36,844 nucleotides of DNA from NCBI GenBank assembly GCA_045540715.1, contig JAZQHT010000007.1, forward strand, positions 1 through 36,844, read 5' to 3'. Below the pieces are notes generated by a model that ran no database searches, was not told the DNA's origin, and was given only the letters and a program-made list of their open reading frames with translations. Numbering within the stretch: position 1 is the stretch's first letter; the number at the start of each line of letters is the position of its first letter. Shown here in pieces: positions 24,272-34,061 of the stretch. The translations under genes were made by a program, and so were the position numbers. Origin of the DNA: UMGS1279 sp045540715 (GTDB lineage: Bacteria; Bacillota; Clostridia; Oscillospirales; Acutalibacteraceae).

Positions 24272-24300
24272 ATTATAACTTATTTAAATTAAAATGTAAA
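24272..24300 (-). promoter_or_regulatory. Promoter of the lipoprotein gene
   Basis: On the minus strand, TTTACA (24295-24300) and TATAAT (24272-24277) are separated by 17 bp. The -35 box lies directly after the stop codon of the GH13 gene, and no terminator hairpin is seen between the two, so read-through from the glycogen operon is possible. Confidence 0.7.
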
Positions 24301-24301
24301 G

Positions 24302-26134
24302 TTAAAATAATATAAATCCGTTTGGTTTTAAAATTACGTTATCTTTATCTTTAATAAAACCGTCGCCAAAAACAACTTTTTTAGCGTTTAGGGTTATATC
24401 GCTCTCACTTAAATTTGTTGCGGCTGTTACTTTTTTGCCGTTATATTTTCTTTCGAAAACAATAATGCCGTTTTGATTTTCTAAAAATCTTATATCGCCA
24501 TATTTTAACGGCAAGGTTTTGTTTTTGGTTTTAGATAATGCTTTGTAAAAATCTAAAAGCGGATTGTTATTTGTTTTATTCCAATCAAAAAAGCTGCGGC
24601 AAAACGGGTCTTCATAACCTTCAGTTCCAATTTCATCGCCATAATAGATGCTTGGCATACCGGGTAAGCTGAACTGTAAAAATGCCGCAATTTTTAATTT
24701 TTGTGTGGCCGTTTTTAGTTCTTCGGTTGTCATTTTATAAACCGCTCTATCTTCTTTTTTATCAATTTGCTTATTATTTAAGGCGGTTAAAATTCTTAAG
24801 GTGTCGTGAGTAGATAAAATATTCATTAAAGAGTGTAAAACTTCTTTAGGATAATTTTCTGCAATAGTCATTACGGTTTTCATGAAACCATTGCCATCAT
24901 CTTTTAATAAAAGGTAATTTATAATAGCTTCTTTAAATGGGTAGTTCATAACACTGTCAAGCTCGCCCGCAGTAAAATATTCCCTTCTTTTAAGGTAGCT
25001 TATTTTATTTGATGCGTCTTCCCAAACTTCGCCAATTAAAAAAGCATCTTTATTAATTTCTTTTATGCGCTTACGCAAAGCTAAAATAAATTTATCGGGT
25101 AGTTCGTCGGCAACGTCTAACCTAAATCCGTCAACCCCTAAGTTTAGCCAATGTGCTACAACGCTATCTTCATCATAAATTATATAGTTTAAAAAGTCTT
25201 TACTTAATTCGTTTACGCAAGGAAGGGTCTTTATTCCCCACCAAGAAGTATATTCGCCGTTTTCTTCTAAATTAAACCAGTTTTTGTAGGGCGAATTTTT
25301 GTTGCTTTTAACACCCGTTGAAAATTCTTTGTTCGCATCAAAATAAATACTGCGGCTGCCTGTGTGAGAAAAAACACCGTCTAAAATTATTTTTATGTTT
25401 AGTTTATGTGCCTTTTTTACAAGGATCTTTAGGTCTTCTTCTGTTCCTAAAAGTTCGTCTATTTTTTTATAATCGCAGGTGTCGTATCTGTGGTTAGAGA
25501 AGGCTTTAAAAATTGGGTTTAAATAAATAACTTTAACCCCAAGTTCTTTTAAATACGGTAGTTTTTTTGTTATGCCTTTTAAGTTGCCGCCATAAAAATC
25601 GTTATTTAAAACTTCACCCTTGCTATTAGGTAAAAAGTTAGGTGTTTCTAATAAATTTTCGTGCAAATAAAATGGCTCTAATTTACCGTTTAGGTTAGCT
25701 GTGCCTTCTTTATAAAAACGGTCGGGGAAAATTTGATACATAACGCTACCCATATAATTTTTAGGAACGTTAAAACTTTGCGGAATAACCGAAAGCTGCC
25801 AAAACTCCCCTTCTTCCATATTTGTATCTGAAAAATTTTGTTTGTATAAATGAAAATTACTGATTTCGGTTTCTATATAAAAGCAATAAAAATAAAGTCC
25901 TGCCTTATCAATTTTAAAGTTGGTTCTATAAATTTCGTAATCGTTTTCTTCTTTTTCTTTAAAAAGTTCAAAAGAACAGGCATCATTTAGGTCTTCGGTT
26001 TTAAACTTAATATAAACAGAATTAGTCTTGCAGTGTTGCGGCACTAAAACCGCAATACTACAAGACTCGTTTTCTTTTAAAGTTCCAAAAGGACTTTTGA
26101 ATTTTAAATTTTTGCTATCATATAAAATTCGCAT
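24302..26134 (-). CDS. GH13 alpha-amylase family enzyme, neopullulanase/cyclomaltodextrinase-like
   Basis: The 610-aa protein has an N-terminal beta domain (about 1-120), then the GH13 barrel: MYQIFPDRF (132-140), conserved region I near LDGVFSHTG (251-259), region II GFRLDVADE with nucleophile D340, region III LIGEVWED with acid/base E369, and region IV STHD with D444. The beta domain plus barrel suits neopullulanase or maltogenic amylase rather than a branching enzyme. It would cut alpha-1,4 (and perhaps alpha-1,6) bonds in glycogen-derived oligosaccharides in the cytoplasm, as there is no signal peptide. It starts 3 bp after the glgP stop and is last in the glycogen operon. Confidence 0.87.
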   Translation of the reverse strand: MRILYDSKNLKFKSPFGTLKENESCSIAVLVPQHCKTNSVYIKFKTEDLNDACSFELFKEKEENDYEIYRTNFKIDKAGLYFYCFYIETEISNFHLYKQNFSDTNMEEGEFWQLSVIPQSFNVPKNYMGSVMYQIFPDRFYKEGTANLNGKLEPFYLHENLLETPNFLPNSKGEVLNNDFYGGNLKGITKKLPYLKELGVKVIYLNPIFKAFSNHRYDTCDYKKIDELLGTEEDLKILVKKAHKLNIKIILDGVFSHTGSRSIYFDANKEFSTGVKSNKNSPYKNWFNLEENGEYTSWWGIKTLPCVNELSKDFLNYIIYDEDSVVAHWLNLGVDGFRLDVADELPDKFILALRKRIKEINKDAFLIGEVWEDASNKISYLKRREYFTAGELDSVMNYPFKEAIINYLLLKDDGNGFMKTVMTIAENYPKEVLHSLMNILSTHDTLRILTALNNKQIDKKEDRAVYKMTTEELKTATQKLKIAAFLQFSLPGMPSIYYGDEIGTEGYEDPFCRSFFDWNKTNNNPLLDFYKALSKTKNKTLPLKYGDIRFLENQNGIIVFERKYNGKKVTAATNLSESDITLNAKKVVFGDGFIKDKDNVILKPNGFILF

Positions 26135-26137
26135 TAA

Positions 26138-28540
26138 TTATAACTTCCAAATTTTTTCGGCATATTCTTTAACCGAGCGGTCGGCTGAAAATACACCCGC
26201 TTTTGCAATATTAACCAAAGACATTTTTGCAAAGGCGTCTTTATCTTTATAAACTCTTTCAATATCTTTTTGTGCGCGAACGTAATCATTAAAGTCGGCA
26301 ATGGTCATATATTGGTCGGCAGTGCCAAAACGTGTTGTTAATAAAGATGCCGCAATATCGTCAAAGCGTTTGCCCAAGCTACCATCTGTTAGCATATTGA
26401 TAACCGCTTTTAGTTTTTCATCGCGGTTAATAAATTCTAATGGGTTATAACCCTTTGCCCAAAGCTCGTTAACTTCGTCAACAGTCATACCAAATAAGAA
26501 CATATTGTCTTTGCCGACTGCTTCTAAAATTTCAACGTTTGCGCCGTCAAGTGTGCCTAGTGTTACGGCACCGTTAATCATAAGTTTCATGTTTCCTGTA
26601 CCGCTTGCTTCTTTACCTGCAATTGAAATTTGTTCTGAAATGTTTGCCGCAGGAATAATTTTTTCAGCAAGGGAAACCTTATAGTCTTCCATAAACACAA
26701 CCTTAATTTTGTCGTGTGTTACGGGGTCGTTATTAACTAAGTTACTAACGGCAGAAATTAAAGAGATAATCTGCTTTGCAATCATATAGCCTGCAGACGC
26801 CTTTGCACCAAAAATAAAGGTGCGTGGAACGTATTCTTTATTGGGTTCTGCTTTAATTTCGTTATATAAATATAAAATGTGTAATACGTTTAAAAGCTGA
26901 CGCTTATATTCGTGTAAACGCTTAACCTGAACATCAAAAATTGAGTTGGGATTTACGTTTATGCCATTTTTTGATGCGATAATTTTAGCTAGATTTTGCT
27001 TGTTTAATAGCTTAATCTTTCTAAGGTTATGCAAAACTGTTTTATCGTCTTGATATTTTAATAAATCTAAAAGAGCATCTGCATCTTTAGTAAATTTATC
27101 GCCAATTATATCTTTTAAATAATCGGTTAATAAGGGGTTGGCTTGACACAACCAACGACGATAAGCAATACCGTTTGTAACGTTTAGGAATTTATCTTTA
27201 TCAACGTTATAATAGTCTTTAAATATGCTGTTTTTTAATATTTCTGTATGAAGTGCCGAAACACCGTTAATTTTATGGCAACAAGCAAGACACAAGTTAG
27301 CCATCCTAACTTCGTTATTAGCAATAACCGCCATATAGTCAATCTTGCCATAATCGTTAGGATAAATTTTGTTTAATTTTTCAAGTAAACGACGGTTGAT
27401 TTCTTTAACAATGGAATAAATACGAGGAAGTTGTTCGTTAAATAAATCAACACTCCATCTTTCAAGTGCCTCACTCATAACGGTATGGTTAGTATAAGAT
27501 AAAGTTTTTGTGGTAATATCCCAAGCTTCATCCCAACCATAACCGCACTCATCCATAAGTAAACGCATAAGTTCGGGTACGCAAAGAGCAGGATGGGTAT
27601 CGTTAATATGAATAGCCACTTTATCGGCTAAATTATCTAAAGTGTTATATTTTTTAAGGTGTTTAAATAAAATGCTTTGAAGAGAAGCCGAAACTAATAA
27701 ATATTGTTGCTTTAATCTTAAACGTTTGCCTTCAATATGGTTATCTGCCGGGTATAAAACTTTTGAAATAACCTCGGCCATGGTGTTTTCTTCTAAGCTT
27801 TTAACGTAATCGCCGCGAGAGAAAGCCGACATATCAAAGCTTGGTAATTTTGCCGACCAAAGAACTAATTTATTAACCGCTTTAGAATCAAAACCTGTAA
27901 TATATAGGTCGTAAGGAACAGCTGTTACAGATTGATAACCTGTTTGAACTGCTTTAAACTGGCCGTTATCGTACCACTCGTTAACGGTGCCGCCAAATTT
28001 AACTTCATAAGATTCGTCTTGGCGAGGGGTTAACCACACTTCACCGCGTTCAAGCCAGTTGTCAGGAAATTCCATCTGCCAACCATCTATAATTTTTTGT
28101 TTGAATATACCAAATTCGTAACGGATTGAAAAACCTGTTGCATTATAATCAAGACCGGTTAAAGAATCCATATAGCAAGAAGCCAAACGACCAAGACCGC
28201 CATTGCCAAGTCCTGCATCTGGGTCTAGCTCGTAAATATCGTCAATATTAAAGCCTTCTTGTTTTAAAACGTGTCTAAATTCACCCTCAAGTCCTAAGTT
28301 ATAAAGGTTATTTCTTAACGAAGTGCCAACTAAAAACTCCATAGACATATAATAAACCTGTTTTTTATTTTCGGGGCTTATTTCGTCTTTAAACTTTTTG
28401 CGCTTTTGAGCAAGTAACTCTTTTAAAAGAGTGCACATAACGGTATAAAGTTGCTTTTCGGTAAGTTCTCCTATATTACAGTTGAAAAGTTTACTAGATA
28501 CCTCGTTAAGTTTGGGTAAAATTTCTTTGGTTTTAAGCAT
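26138..28540 (-). CDS. glgP: Glycogen/maltodextrin phosphorylase
   Basis: The 800-aa protein has the length and sequence of GT35 phosphorylases: YMSMEFLVGTSLRNNL and GLGNGGLGRLASCYMDS near the start, and EQISIAGKEASGTGNMKLMINGAVTLGTLDGANVEI toward the end, where the lysine of GNMKLM carries pyridoxal phosphate. It releases glucose-1-phosphate from the ends of glycogen chains. TTAAGGAG stands before the ATG. With GlgC, GlgD and GlgA upstream in the same operon, synthesis and breakdown enzymes are made together. Confidence 0.95.
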   Translation of the reverse strand: MLKTKEILPKLNEVSSKLFNCNIGELTEKQLYTVMCTLLKELLAQKRKKFKDEISPENKKQVYYMSMEFLVGTSLRNNLYNLGLEGEFRHVLKQEGFNIDDIYELDPDAGLGNGGLGRLASCYMDSLTGLDYNATGFSIRYEFGIFKQKIIDGWQMEFPDNWLERGEVWLTPRQDESYEVKFGGTVNEWYDNGQFKAVQTGYQSVTAVPYDLYITGFDSKAVNKLVLWSAKLPSFDMSAFSRGDYVKSLEENTMAEVISKVLYPADNHIEGKRLRLKQQYLLVSASLQSILFKHLKKYNTLDNLADKVAIHINDTHPALCVPELMRLLMDECGYGWDEAWDITTKTLSYTNHTVMSEALERWSVDLFNEQLPRIYSIVKEINRRLLEKLNKIYPNDYGKIDYMAVIANNEVRMANLCLACCHKINGVSALHTEILKNSIFKDYYNVDKDKFLNVTNGIAYRRWLCQANPLLTDYLKDIIGDKFTKDADALLDLLKYQDDKTVLHNLRKIKLLNKQNLAKIIASKNGINVNPNSIFDVQVKRLHEYKRQLLNVLHILYLYNEIKAEPNKEYVPRTFIFGAKASAGYMIAKQIISLISAVSNLVNNDPVTHDKIKVVFMEDYKVSLAEKIIPAANISEQISIAGKEASGTGNMKLMINGAVTLGTLDGANVEILEAVGKDNMFLFGMTVDEVNELWAKGYNPLEFINRDEKLKAVINMLTDGSLGKRFDDIAASLLTTRFGTADQYMTIADFNDYVRAQKDIERVYKDKDAFAKMSLVNIAKAGVFSADRSVKEYAEKIWKL

Positions 28541-28586
28541 TAATAATAAACTCCTTAAACTTTGCTAAAAATATATATTTATTATT

Positions 28587-30026
28587 TTACATTTTTTTTG
28601 AAATTTTGCAATACAAATTCATATATTTTTTTGCAGGTTTTTTCCAAGAATAATCGCCGCTCATTGCATTTTCAATCGCCTTATTAAATAAAGGTTTATT
28701 ATTAAAGTACAAATCTAGTGCGCGATTAATTGCACCTAACATATCATCTGCATTATAGCTTTGGAAATTAAAGCCGCTGCCTTGTTTTGTTTCTACATTA
28801 AAGGGCTCTACGGTATCTTTTAAGCCGCCAACCGCATTAACAACCGGAATTGTGCCGTAGCTCATGGCAATAAGCTGACTAAGTCCGCATGGTTCAGATT
28901 TTGACGGCATTAAATATAAATCGCTTGCAGCATATATTTTGGAAGCAAGTTTTAAATCGAACATAAGATTTAGCGACATTTTATTTTTATATTTTTTGGC
29001 AATCTTCTTTAGTGTTTCTTCGTGCTTTTTATCCCCTGTACCTAAAATTACAAGCTGAACGTTTTGACTTAAAAGCTCTTCTAATTTATTTACAATAAGG
29101 TCTAGCCCTTTATGAGAAACTAAACGAGAAACCATACCAATCATTGGTATATTTTCATCTGTAGGTAATCCTAAATCTTTTTGTAAAGCGGTTTTATTTT
29201 TTGCTTTCCCGCTGTTTACGTCTTCTTTACCGTAATTAAAATACAAAGCCTTATCATTTAAAGGATTAAAAATTTCGGTATTAATGCCGTTAACTATGCC
29301 TTGAGATTTAAATAGATGTTCGTTTATAACATCTGAAAGGCCGTGCGAATAATATGGATATGAAAGTTCCTTCATATATGTTTCTGAAACAGTTGTTACT
29401 GCATCAGATTTTAAAACTGCGGCCTTTAAAAAGTTAACGCAATTATCATACATTAAAGTGGATTCAAATTCAGGGTAAAGACCAAGTGTGTCGCCAATAA
29501 AATAGGGGTCGGCTTTACCTTGATATTCAATATTATGAATTGTAAAAACAGTTTTTGCGTTGCCTAGCTCTTTATGATAAAAGGCGTGTAAAAACACCGG
29601 CACTAATGCTGTTTGCCAGTCGTTACAATGAATAATATCGGGATTTAACTTTAATCTTTTAACCGTTTCTAAAATGGCTTTTGAAAAATATGCAAATCTT
29701 TCTCCATCATCGGGTTCGCCATAAATATTAGCGCGGTTAAAATAATATTCATTATCAATAAAAAAGACCTGTAGCGTAGTTTTTCTGGACTTATACTTAA
29801 ACACGCCACAGTGCTGTTTTCTCCAAGATAAATCAACCGAAAATGATGTTAAAAATTCGGTTTTAATATTCTCGTTATATTTAATTTTGCTGTAATAAGG
29901 TAAGAATAAATAAATTTCGTTACCTTTAATTTTTGATAAAGCGCCGGGAAGGGCTTCGGCTACGTCGCCGAGCCCTCCGGTTTTAATAAACGGGGCAGCT
30001 TCTGCCGCCGCAAATACTATTTTCAT
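28587..30026 (-). CDS. glgA: Glycogen synthase
   Basis: The 479-aa protein is a GT5 glycogen synthase. It has the ADP-glucose binding motif KTGGLGDV with K15 at the N-terminus and the C-terminal segment PSKSEPCGLSQLIAMSYGTIPVV. It adds glucose from ADP-glucose to alpha-1,4 chains. Its ATG overlaps the stop of glgD by 4 bp (ATGA), so translation is coupled. Confidence 0.95.
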   Translation of the reverse strand: MKIVFAAAEAAPFIKTGGLGDVAEALPGALSKIKGNEIYLFLPYYSKIKYNENIKTEFLTSFSVDLSWRKQHCGVFKYKSRKTTLQVFFIDNEYYFNRANIYGEPDDGERFAYFSKAILETVKRLKLNPDIIHCNDWQTALVPVFLHAFYHKELGNAKTVFTIHNIEYQGKADPYFIGDTLGLYPEFESTLMYDNCVNFLKAAVLKSDAVTTVSETYMKELSYPYYSHGLSDVINEHLFKSQGIVNGINTEIFNPLNDKALYFNYGKEDVNSGKAKNKTALQKDLGLPTDENIPMIGMVSRLVSHKGLDLIVNKLEELLSQNVQLVILGTGDKKHEETLKKIAKKYKNKMSLNLMFDLKLASKIYAASDLYLMPSKSEPCGLSQLIAMSYGTIPVVNAVGGLKDTVEPFNVETKQGSGFNFQSYNADDMLGAINRALDLYFNNKPLFNKAIENAMSGDYSWKKPAKKYMNLYCKISKKM

Positions 30027-31138
30027 ACGGTTTCCCCTTTTTTAACAATAACTGCGTGATCCGGTGTGCCTTTTAATACGGTACCTTCTTTAACGGTTAC
30101 GTTTTTATCTAAAATAACGTAATCTAATTCTGCGTTTTTGCCAATTTTGGTTCCTTGCATAATTATACTGTTATTTACTTTAGCACCGCTTTCAACCTTA
30201 ACACCTCTAAATAAAATACTGTTAGCAACTTCACCTGAAAGTTCGCAGCCATCTGCCATAAGGCAATTTTTAACTACGCAACCCTTATTGTATTTTGAAG
30301 GGATTTCATCTCTAACTTTAGTATATAATGGGTGTTTTGCGTTAAATAGGCCATCACGAATACGCTTAACAAGTAAAAGCATATTGTTGCGGTAATAAGA
30401 TTGTACGTCATCGTTACGTAAAACTATGCCGTTATATTCATAAATATTAACCGAAAGTTTCTTTTCGTTAAAGCCGCGTTGAACAAAGTCGCGCTCAAAA
30501 TGAACAAGACCTTTACTGTAACACTCGTTTATTGCTTTAACCAAAAGTTCACGCTTAATAATAAACATACCAATACCGGCATAATCGCCTTTAGCATAGG
30601 GCGCATCAACCAAAATCTCAGAAACCTTGCCTTTTTTATCGGCTTTAACAACTAAATGATGGTTTTGTTTTCTTTCTGCATGATCCCCTGCTGTAATGAT
30701 TGTAACATCAGCACCGGATTTTATATGTTTTTCAATAGCCGGTTTATAGTCAATAGTACAAAGCACGTTAGAATCTGATAAAACAACGTAATCAAAATCT
30801 TTTTCTTCAATAAATCTTACTGCAGAATAAAGTGCTTCCATTTTGCCCTTATAAACAATTGTGCTGCCGCTTGCAAAGGGAGGTAAAATTGTAAGTCCTG
30901 CGTTTTTACGGTTTAAATCCCAGTCGGCACAAGAGCCAAGGTGGTCCATAAGTGAGCGGTAGTTGTATTTTGTAATAACACCGATATTGTGAATACCCGA
31001 AGAAGACATATTAGATAAAACAAAGTCGATTTGTCTATATCTTCCGCCGAAAGGAAGCGAGGCAACTGTACGTTCACTTGTAAGGTCGCCTAAAGAACTG
31101 TCATAAATATTAGAAAAAACAACGCCTAATGCTTTCAT
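30023..31138 (-). CDS. glgD: Glucose-1-phosphate adenylyltransferase subunit GlgD
   Basis: The 371-aa protein has the nucleotidyltransferase and C-terminal beta-helix layout of ADP-glucose pyrophosphorylase, but the N-terminal loop reads GVVFSNIYDSSLGDLT where GlgC has AMILAGGQGSRL. This is the GlgD type, known in Bacillota as a second subunit that alters the regulation of GlgC and has little activity alone. The gene lies 13 bp after glgC. The missing glycine-rich loop fits a regulatory role. Confidence 0.93.
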   Translation of the reverse strand: MKALGVVFSNIYDSSLGDLTSERTVASLPFGGRYRQIDFVLSNMSSSGIHNIGVITKYNYRSLMDHLGSCADWDLNRKNAGLTILPPFASGSTIVYKGKMEALYSAVRFIEEKDFDYVVLSDSNVLCTIDYKPAIEKHIKSGADVTIITAGDHAERKQNHHLVVKADKKGKVSEILVDAPYAKGDYAGIGMFIIKRELLVKAINECYSKGLVHFERDFVQRGFNEKKLSVNIYEYNGIVLRNDDVQSYYRNNMLLLVKRIRDGLFNAKHPLYTKVRDEIPSKYNKGCVVKNCLMADGCELSGEVANSILFRGVKVESGAKVNNSIIMQGTKIGKNAELDYVILDKNVTVKEGTVLKGTPDHAVIVKKGETV

Positions 31139-31151
31139 CCTTTTGCCCTCC

Positions 31152-32342
31152 TTAATATACTTCTTTAGGACCTAAAACAAAGTTTTTAGGAACTTCTTTA
31201 TCTTTACCAACAACAGTAATACCCCACTCGTTCTTTTCGTAAAACTCTGGGTTATCACCAATTTTCGCATTTGCGTGAATTACAGCGTCTTCGCCAACAA
31301 TTGAATAACGAATTGTTGAGTGTTCTTCAATAACGCTGTTGGGCATTACAAAGGAATTATAAATTTCTGCATCTTTGCCAATTACGCAACCTGTTGAAAT
31401 AATTGAATTATAAACCTTGCCATAAACAGTACTGCCTTCTGCAATATGAGAATCAACTACCTCTGCGCCTTCACCAATATAGCTTGATGGGTGGCCGTAG
31501 TTACGTGAATAAATACGGTTTTTAGGATCGTTTAAATCTAGATTTGGTTTATCCCCAAGAACGTCCATATTAGCTTCCCATAAGCTATCAATTGTTCCAA
31601 CATCTTTCCAATAACCGTCAAAATCATAAGCAAAAAGTTTATGGTCGTCAGCAATAAGCTTTGGAATAATGTTTTTACCAAAGTCGTTACTGCTTTCGGG
31701 GTCTTCGTTATCGGCAATTAGATAACGCTTTAATATATCCCACTTAAACACGTAAATACCCATTGATGCTTTGGTGCTTTTTGGTTTTTTGGGTTTTTCT
31801 TCAAATTCAATAATTCTATCTTTATTATCGGTATTCATAATACCAAAACGAGATGCTTCTTCTAAAGAAACGTTAAGTACGGCAATTGTGCAATCTGCCT
31901 TTTTCTTTTTGTGGTAAGTAAGCATTTTATCGTAATTCATTTTATAAATATGGTCGCCCGATAGTATTACTACGTGCTCGGGGTTATATCTATCAATAAA
32001 AGCTATGTTTTGGAATATTGAGTTTGCAGTACCTTTATACCACTCACTACTTGCGGCCTTTGAATATGGTGATAAAACGTGAATACCACCGCGGCTACTA
32101 TTTAAACCCCAAGGCATACCGTTACCGATATATTCATTTAATTGTAGTGGTTGATACTGTGTTAAAATACCAACGGTATCAATATTTGAGTTTACGCAGT
32201 TCGACAACGGAAAATCTATTAGTCTATACTTTCCGCCAAACGGAACAGCGGGTTTTGCTGTGCTTTCGGTTAAAACTTTTAAACGGCTTCCTTGACCGCC
32301 TGCAAGAATCATTGCAATACAGTCTTTTTTCTGAAAAAACAT
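31152..32342 (-). CDS. glgC: Glucose-1-phosphate adenylyltransferase GlgC
   Basis: The 396-aa enzyme has the catalytic loop AMILAGGQGSRL, KPAVPFGGKYRLIDFPLSNC, VVILSGDHIYKMNYD with the catalytic aspartate, and FEEKPKKPK. The C-terminus is the left-handed beta-helix domain. It makes ADP-glucose from ATP and glucose-1-phosphate, the committed step of glycogen synthesis. First gene of a five-gene operon (glgC, glgD, glgA, glgP, GH13), with GGAGGAG before its ATG. Confidence 0.96.
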   Translation of the reverse strand: MFFQKKDCIAMILAGGQGSRLKVLTESTAKPAVPFGGKYRLIDFPLSNCVNSNIDTVGILTQYQPLQLNEYIGNGMPWGLNSSRGGIHVLSPYSKAASSEWYKGTANSIFQNIAFIDRYNPEHVVILSGDHIYKMNYDKMLTYHKKKKADCTIAVLNVSLEEASRFGIMNTDNKDRIIEFEEKPKKPKSTKASMGIYVFKWDILKRYLIADNEDPESSNDFGKNIIPKLIADDHKLFAYDFDGYWKDVGTIDSLWEANMDVLGDKPNLDLNDPKNRIYSRNYGHPSSYIGEGAEVVDSHIAEGSTVYGKVYNSIISTGCVIGKDAEIYNSFVMPNSVIEEHSTIRYSIVGEDAVIHANAKIGDNPEFYEKNEWGITVVGKDKEVPKNFVLGPKEVY

Positions 32343-32415
32343 AAACTCTCCTCCAAAAAAGAAATTAGGTATAAATTAACGGAAGATGCTACTTCCCCTT
32401 TATATCTTTATATAT

Positions 32416-32443
32416 ATTATACAATACTTTTTATATTTTACAA
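32416..32443 (-). promoter_or_regulatory. Promoter of the glycogen operon
   Basis: On the minus strand, TTGTAA (32438-32443) and TATAAT (32416-32421) are separated by 16 bp, upstream of glgC. A small inverted repeat (GGAAG and CTTCC) lies in the leader between promoter and start; its role is unclear. Confidence 0.6.
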
Positions 32444-32524
32444 TAGATTTTTTTGCACAATTTACATATATTTGTATATGTTTTTAAGTTTTTTTGATAA
32501 ATTCAGTAAAAATTTAAGCAAATC

Positions 32525-32553
32525 TTGTAAAGAAGAACAAATTATGATAAAAT
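32525..32553 (+). promoter_or_regulatory. Promoter of malQ
   Basis: TTGTAA (32525-32530) and TAAAAT (32548-32553) are separated by 17 bp. It diverges from the glgC promoter within one 255-bp intergenic region, where a shared regulator could act; no clear operator was seen. Confidence 0.6.
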
Positions 32554-32597
32554 TTATAATCATAAAAACTAATAAAGTTTGGGGGTAAAACTAAAAA

Positions 32598-34028
32598 ATG
32601 AATCGCGCAAGTGGTATTTTAATGCCGATTTCTTCACTTTATGGCGACTACGGTTGTGGTAACTTTGGCAAAGGCGCTTTTGAATTTGTTGACTTTCTAA
32701 ACGAAAGCGGTTTTACCTTTTGGCAGATGCTTCCTCTTTGTTTGCCCGACGAATATAATTCGCCTTATGCTTCAGCATCTTCTTTTTTGGGCAACCCCAA
32801 CTTTATTGATTTAGAAGACCTATATAATAAAAAACTTATTACAAAAGAAGAACTAGAATCCGAAAAACAGAATAATCAATATTTATGCGAATATTCTCGT
32901 ATTAATGATAGCAGAATTTCGTTGCTTAAAAAGTCGGCCGCAAGGGTTAAAAATAAGGATGAGGTTTTAAACTTTATAAGTAAAAACGAAGATGTTAAAA
33001 AGGCTTGTTTATTCTTAACATTAAAAGAACAAAATAAAGATTTGTTCTTTACCTCTTGGCAAAATTTAACCCCCAATGAAGACACTCTTTTTGCATATTA
33101 CTTTATGCAGTTTACGTTTTACACTCAGTGGGAAAAATTGCATAACTATGCTAAAAATAAGGGCGTTAAAATTATTGGGGACTTACCATTTTATGTTTCG
33201 CTTTTTTCCAGCGACGTTTATTTTAACCAAAAATGCTTTTTGTTAGATGATAACTGCAACCCAAAATTAGTTGCAGGTGTGCCACCCGATTATTTTTCGG
33301 AATTTGGTCAGCTTTGGGGTAACCCCGTTTATGATTTTAACTATATTGAAAAAAGCGGTTTTGAGTTTTTTAAGCGCCGTTTTGAGTTTAACTTAAATTT
33401 ATTTGATGGACTTAGAATTGACCATTTTAGAGCTTTTTCTGAATATTACACCATCCCCTTTGGTGCAGAAAATGCCATTTTGGGCAAGTGGAAAAAAGCA
33501 CCTGGCAAACAAATTGTAGATTTAATAAATAATATTGCAAAAGATAAACTAATAATTGCTGAAAATCTTGGAACGATTGATGATAAGGTTATTGATTTAT
33601 TAAATTATAGTGGCTTTAAGAGTATGAGCGTTTTTCAGTTTGGTTTTGACGGTAACAACCAAAACCCACACTTGCCACACACCTATACCAATAATACCGT
33701 TGCATTTACCGGCACTCACGACAACAACACCCTACTTGGTTTTATGTGGGAAGCCGATGAAAAAACTCGTAAAAACGTATTAGATTACGTTGGCTATAAA
33801 AACGAAAACTGGGATTATTGCTACGACAGTATTATTGAGTGTTTACTTAGAAGCAGTGCTGGTTTAGTTCTTATTCCTATGCAAGATATTTTGCAGTTTG
33901 GTGCAGATACGCGTCTTAACACACCGGGACTTGCTGAAAATAACTGGGCATTTAGAATTACTAAAGAACAGTTAAGTAAAATTGATACAAGTAAATATAA
34001 AAAGCTTAATAGAATTTACGGCAGATAA
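32598..34028 (+). CDS. malQ: 4-alpha-glucanotransferase (amylomaltase)
   Basis: The 476-aa protein is a GH77 amylomaltase. It starts RASGILMPISSLYGDYGCGNFG and has the catalytic residues D275 in GLRIDHFRAF, E322 in IAENLG and D375 in GTHDNN. It moves glucan segments between maltodextrins and works with glycogen phosphorylase on short chains. GGGGG lies about 12 nt before the ATG, a somewhat long spacing. It diverges from the glycogen operon and has its own terminator. Confidence 0.95.
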   Translation: MNRASGILMPISSLYGDYGCGNFGKGAFEFVDFLNESGFTFWQMLPLCLPDEYNSPYASASSFLGNPNFIDLEDLYNKKLITKEELESEKQNNQYLCEYSRINDSRISLLKKSAARVKNKDEVLNFISKNEDVKKACLFLTLKEQNKDLFFTSWQNLTPNEDTLFAYYFMQFTFYTQWEKLHNYAKNKGVKIIGDLPFYVSLFSSDVYFNQKCFLLDDNCNPKLVAGVPPDYFSEFGQLWGNPVYDFNYIEKSGFEFFKRRFEFNLNLFDGLRIDHFRAFSEYYTIPFGAENAILGKWKKAPGKQIVDLINNIAKDKLIIAENLGTIDDKVIDLLNYSGFKSMSVFQFGFDGNNQNPHLPHTYTNNTVAFTGTHDNNTLLGFMWEADEKTRKNVLDYVGYKNENWDYCYDSIIECLLRSSAGLVLIPMQDILQFGADTRLNTPGLAENNWAFRITKEQLSKIDTSKYKKLNRIYGR

Positions 34029-34032
34029 AATA

Positions 34033-34060
34033 AAAAAGCGGTTCTTTCGAACCGCTTTTT
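34033..34060. terminator. Bidirectional terminator between malQ and the TRIC-type gene
   Basis: A 12-bp perfect stem (AAAAAGCGGTTC and GAACCGCTTTTT) with a TTTC loop lies between two genes that end toward each other. Confidence 0.9.
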
Positions 34061-34061
34061 A

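Noticed and set aside
32292..32588. Plus-strand 98-aa frame between glgC and malQ
   Set aside because: It overlaps the glgC start and both promoters, and its amino-acid content reflects AT-rich intergenic DNA.
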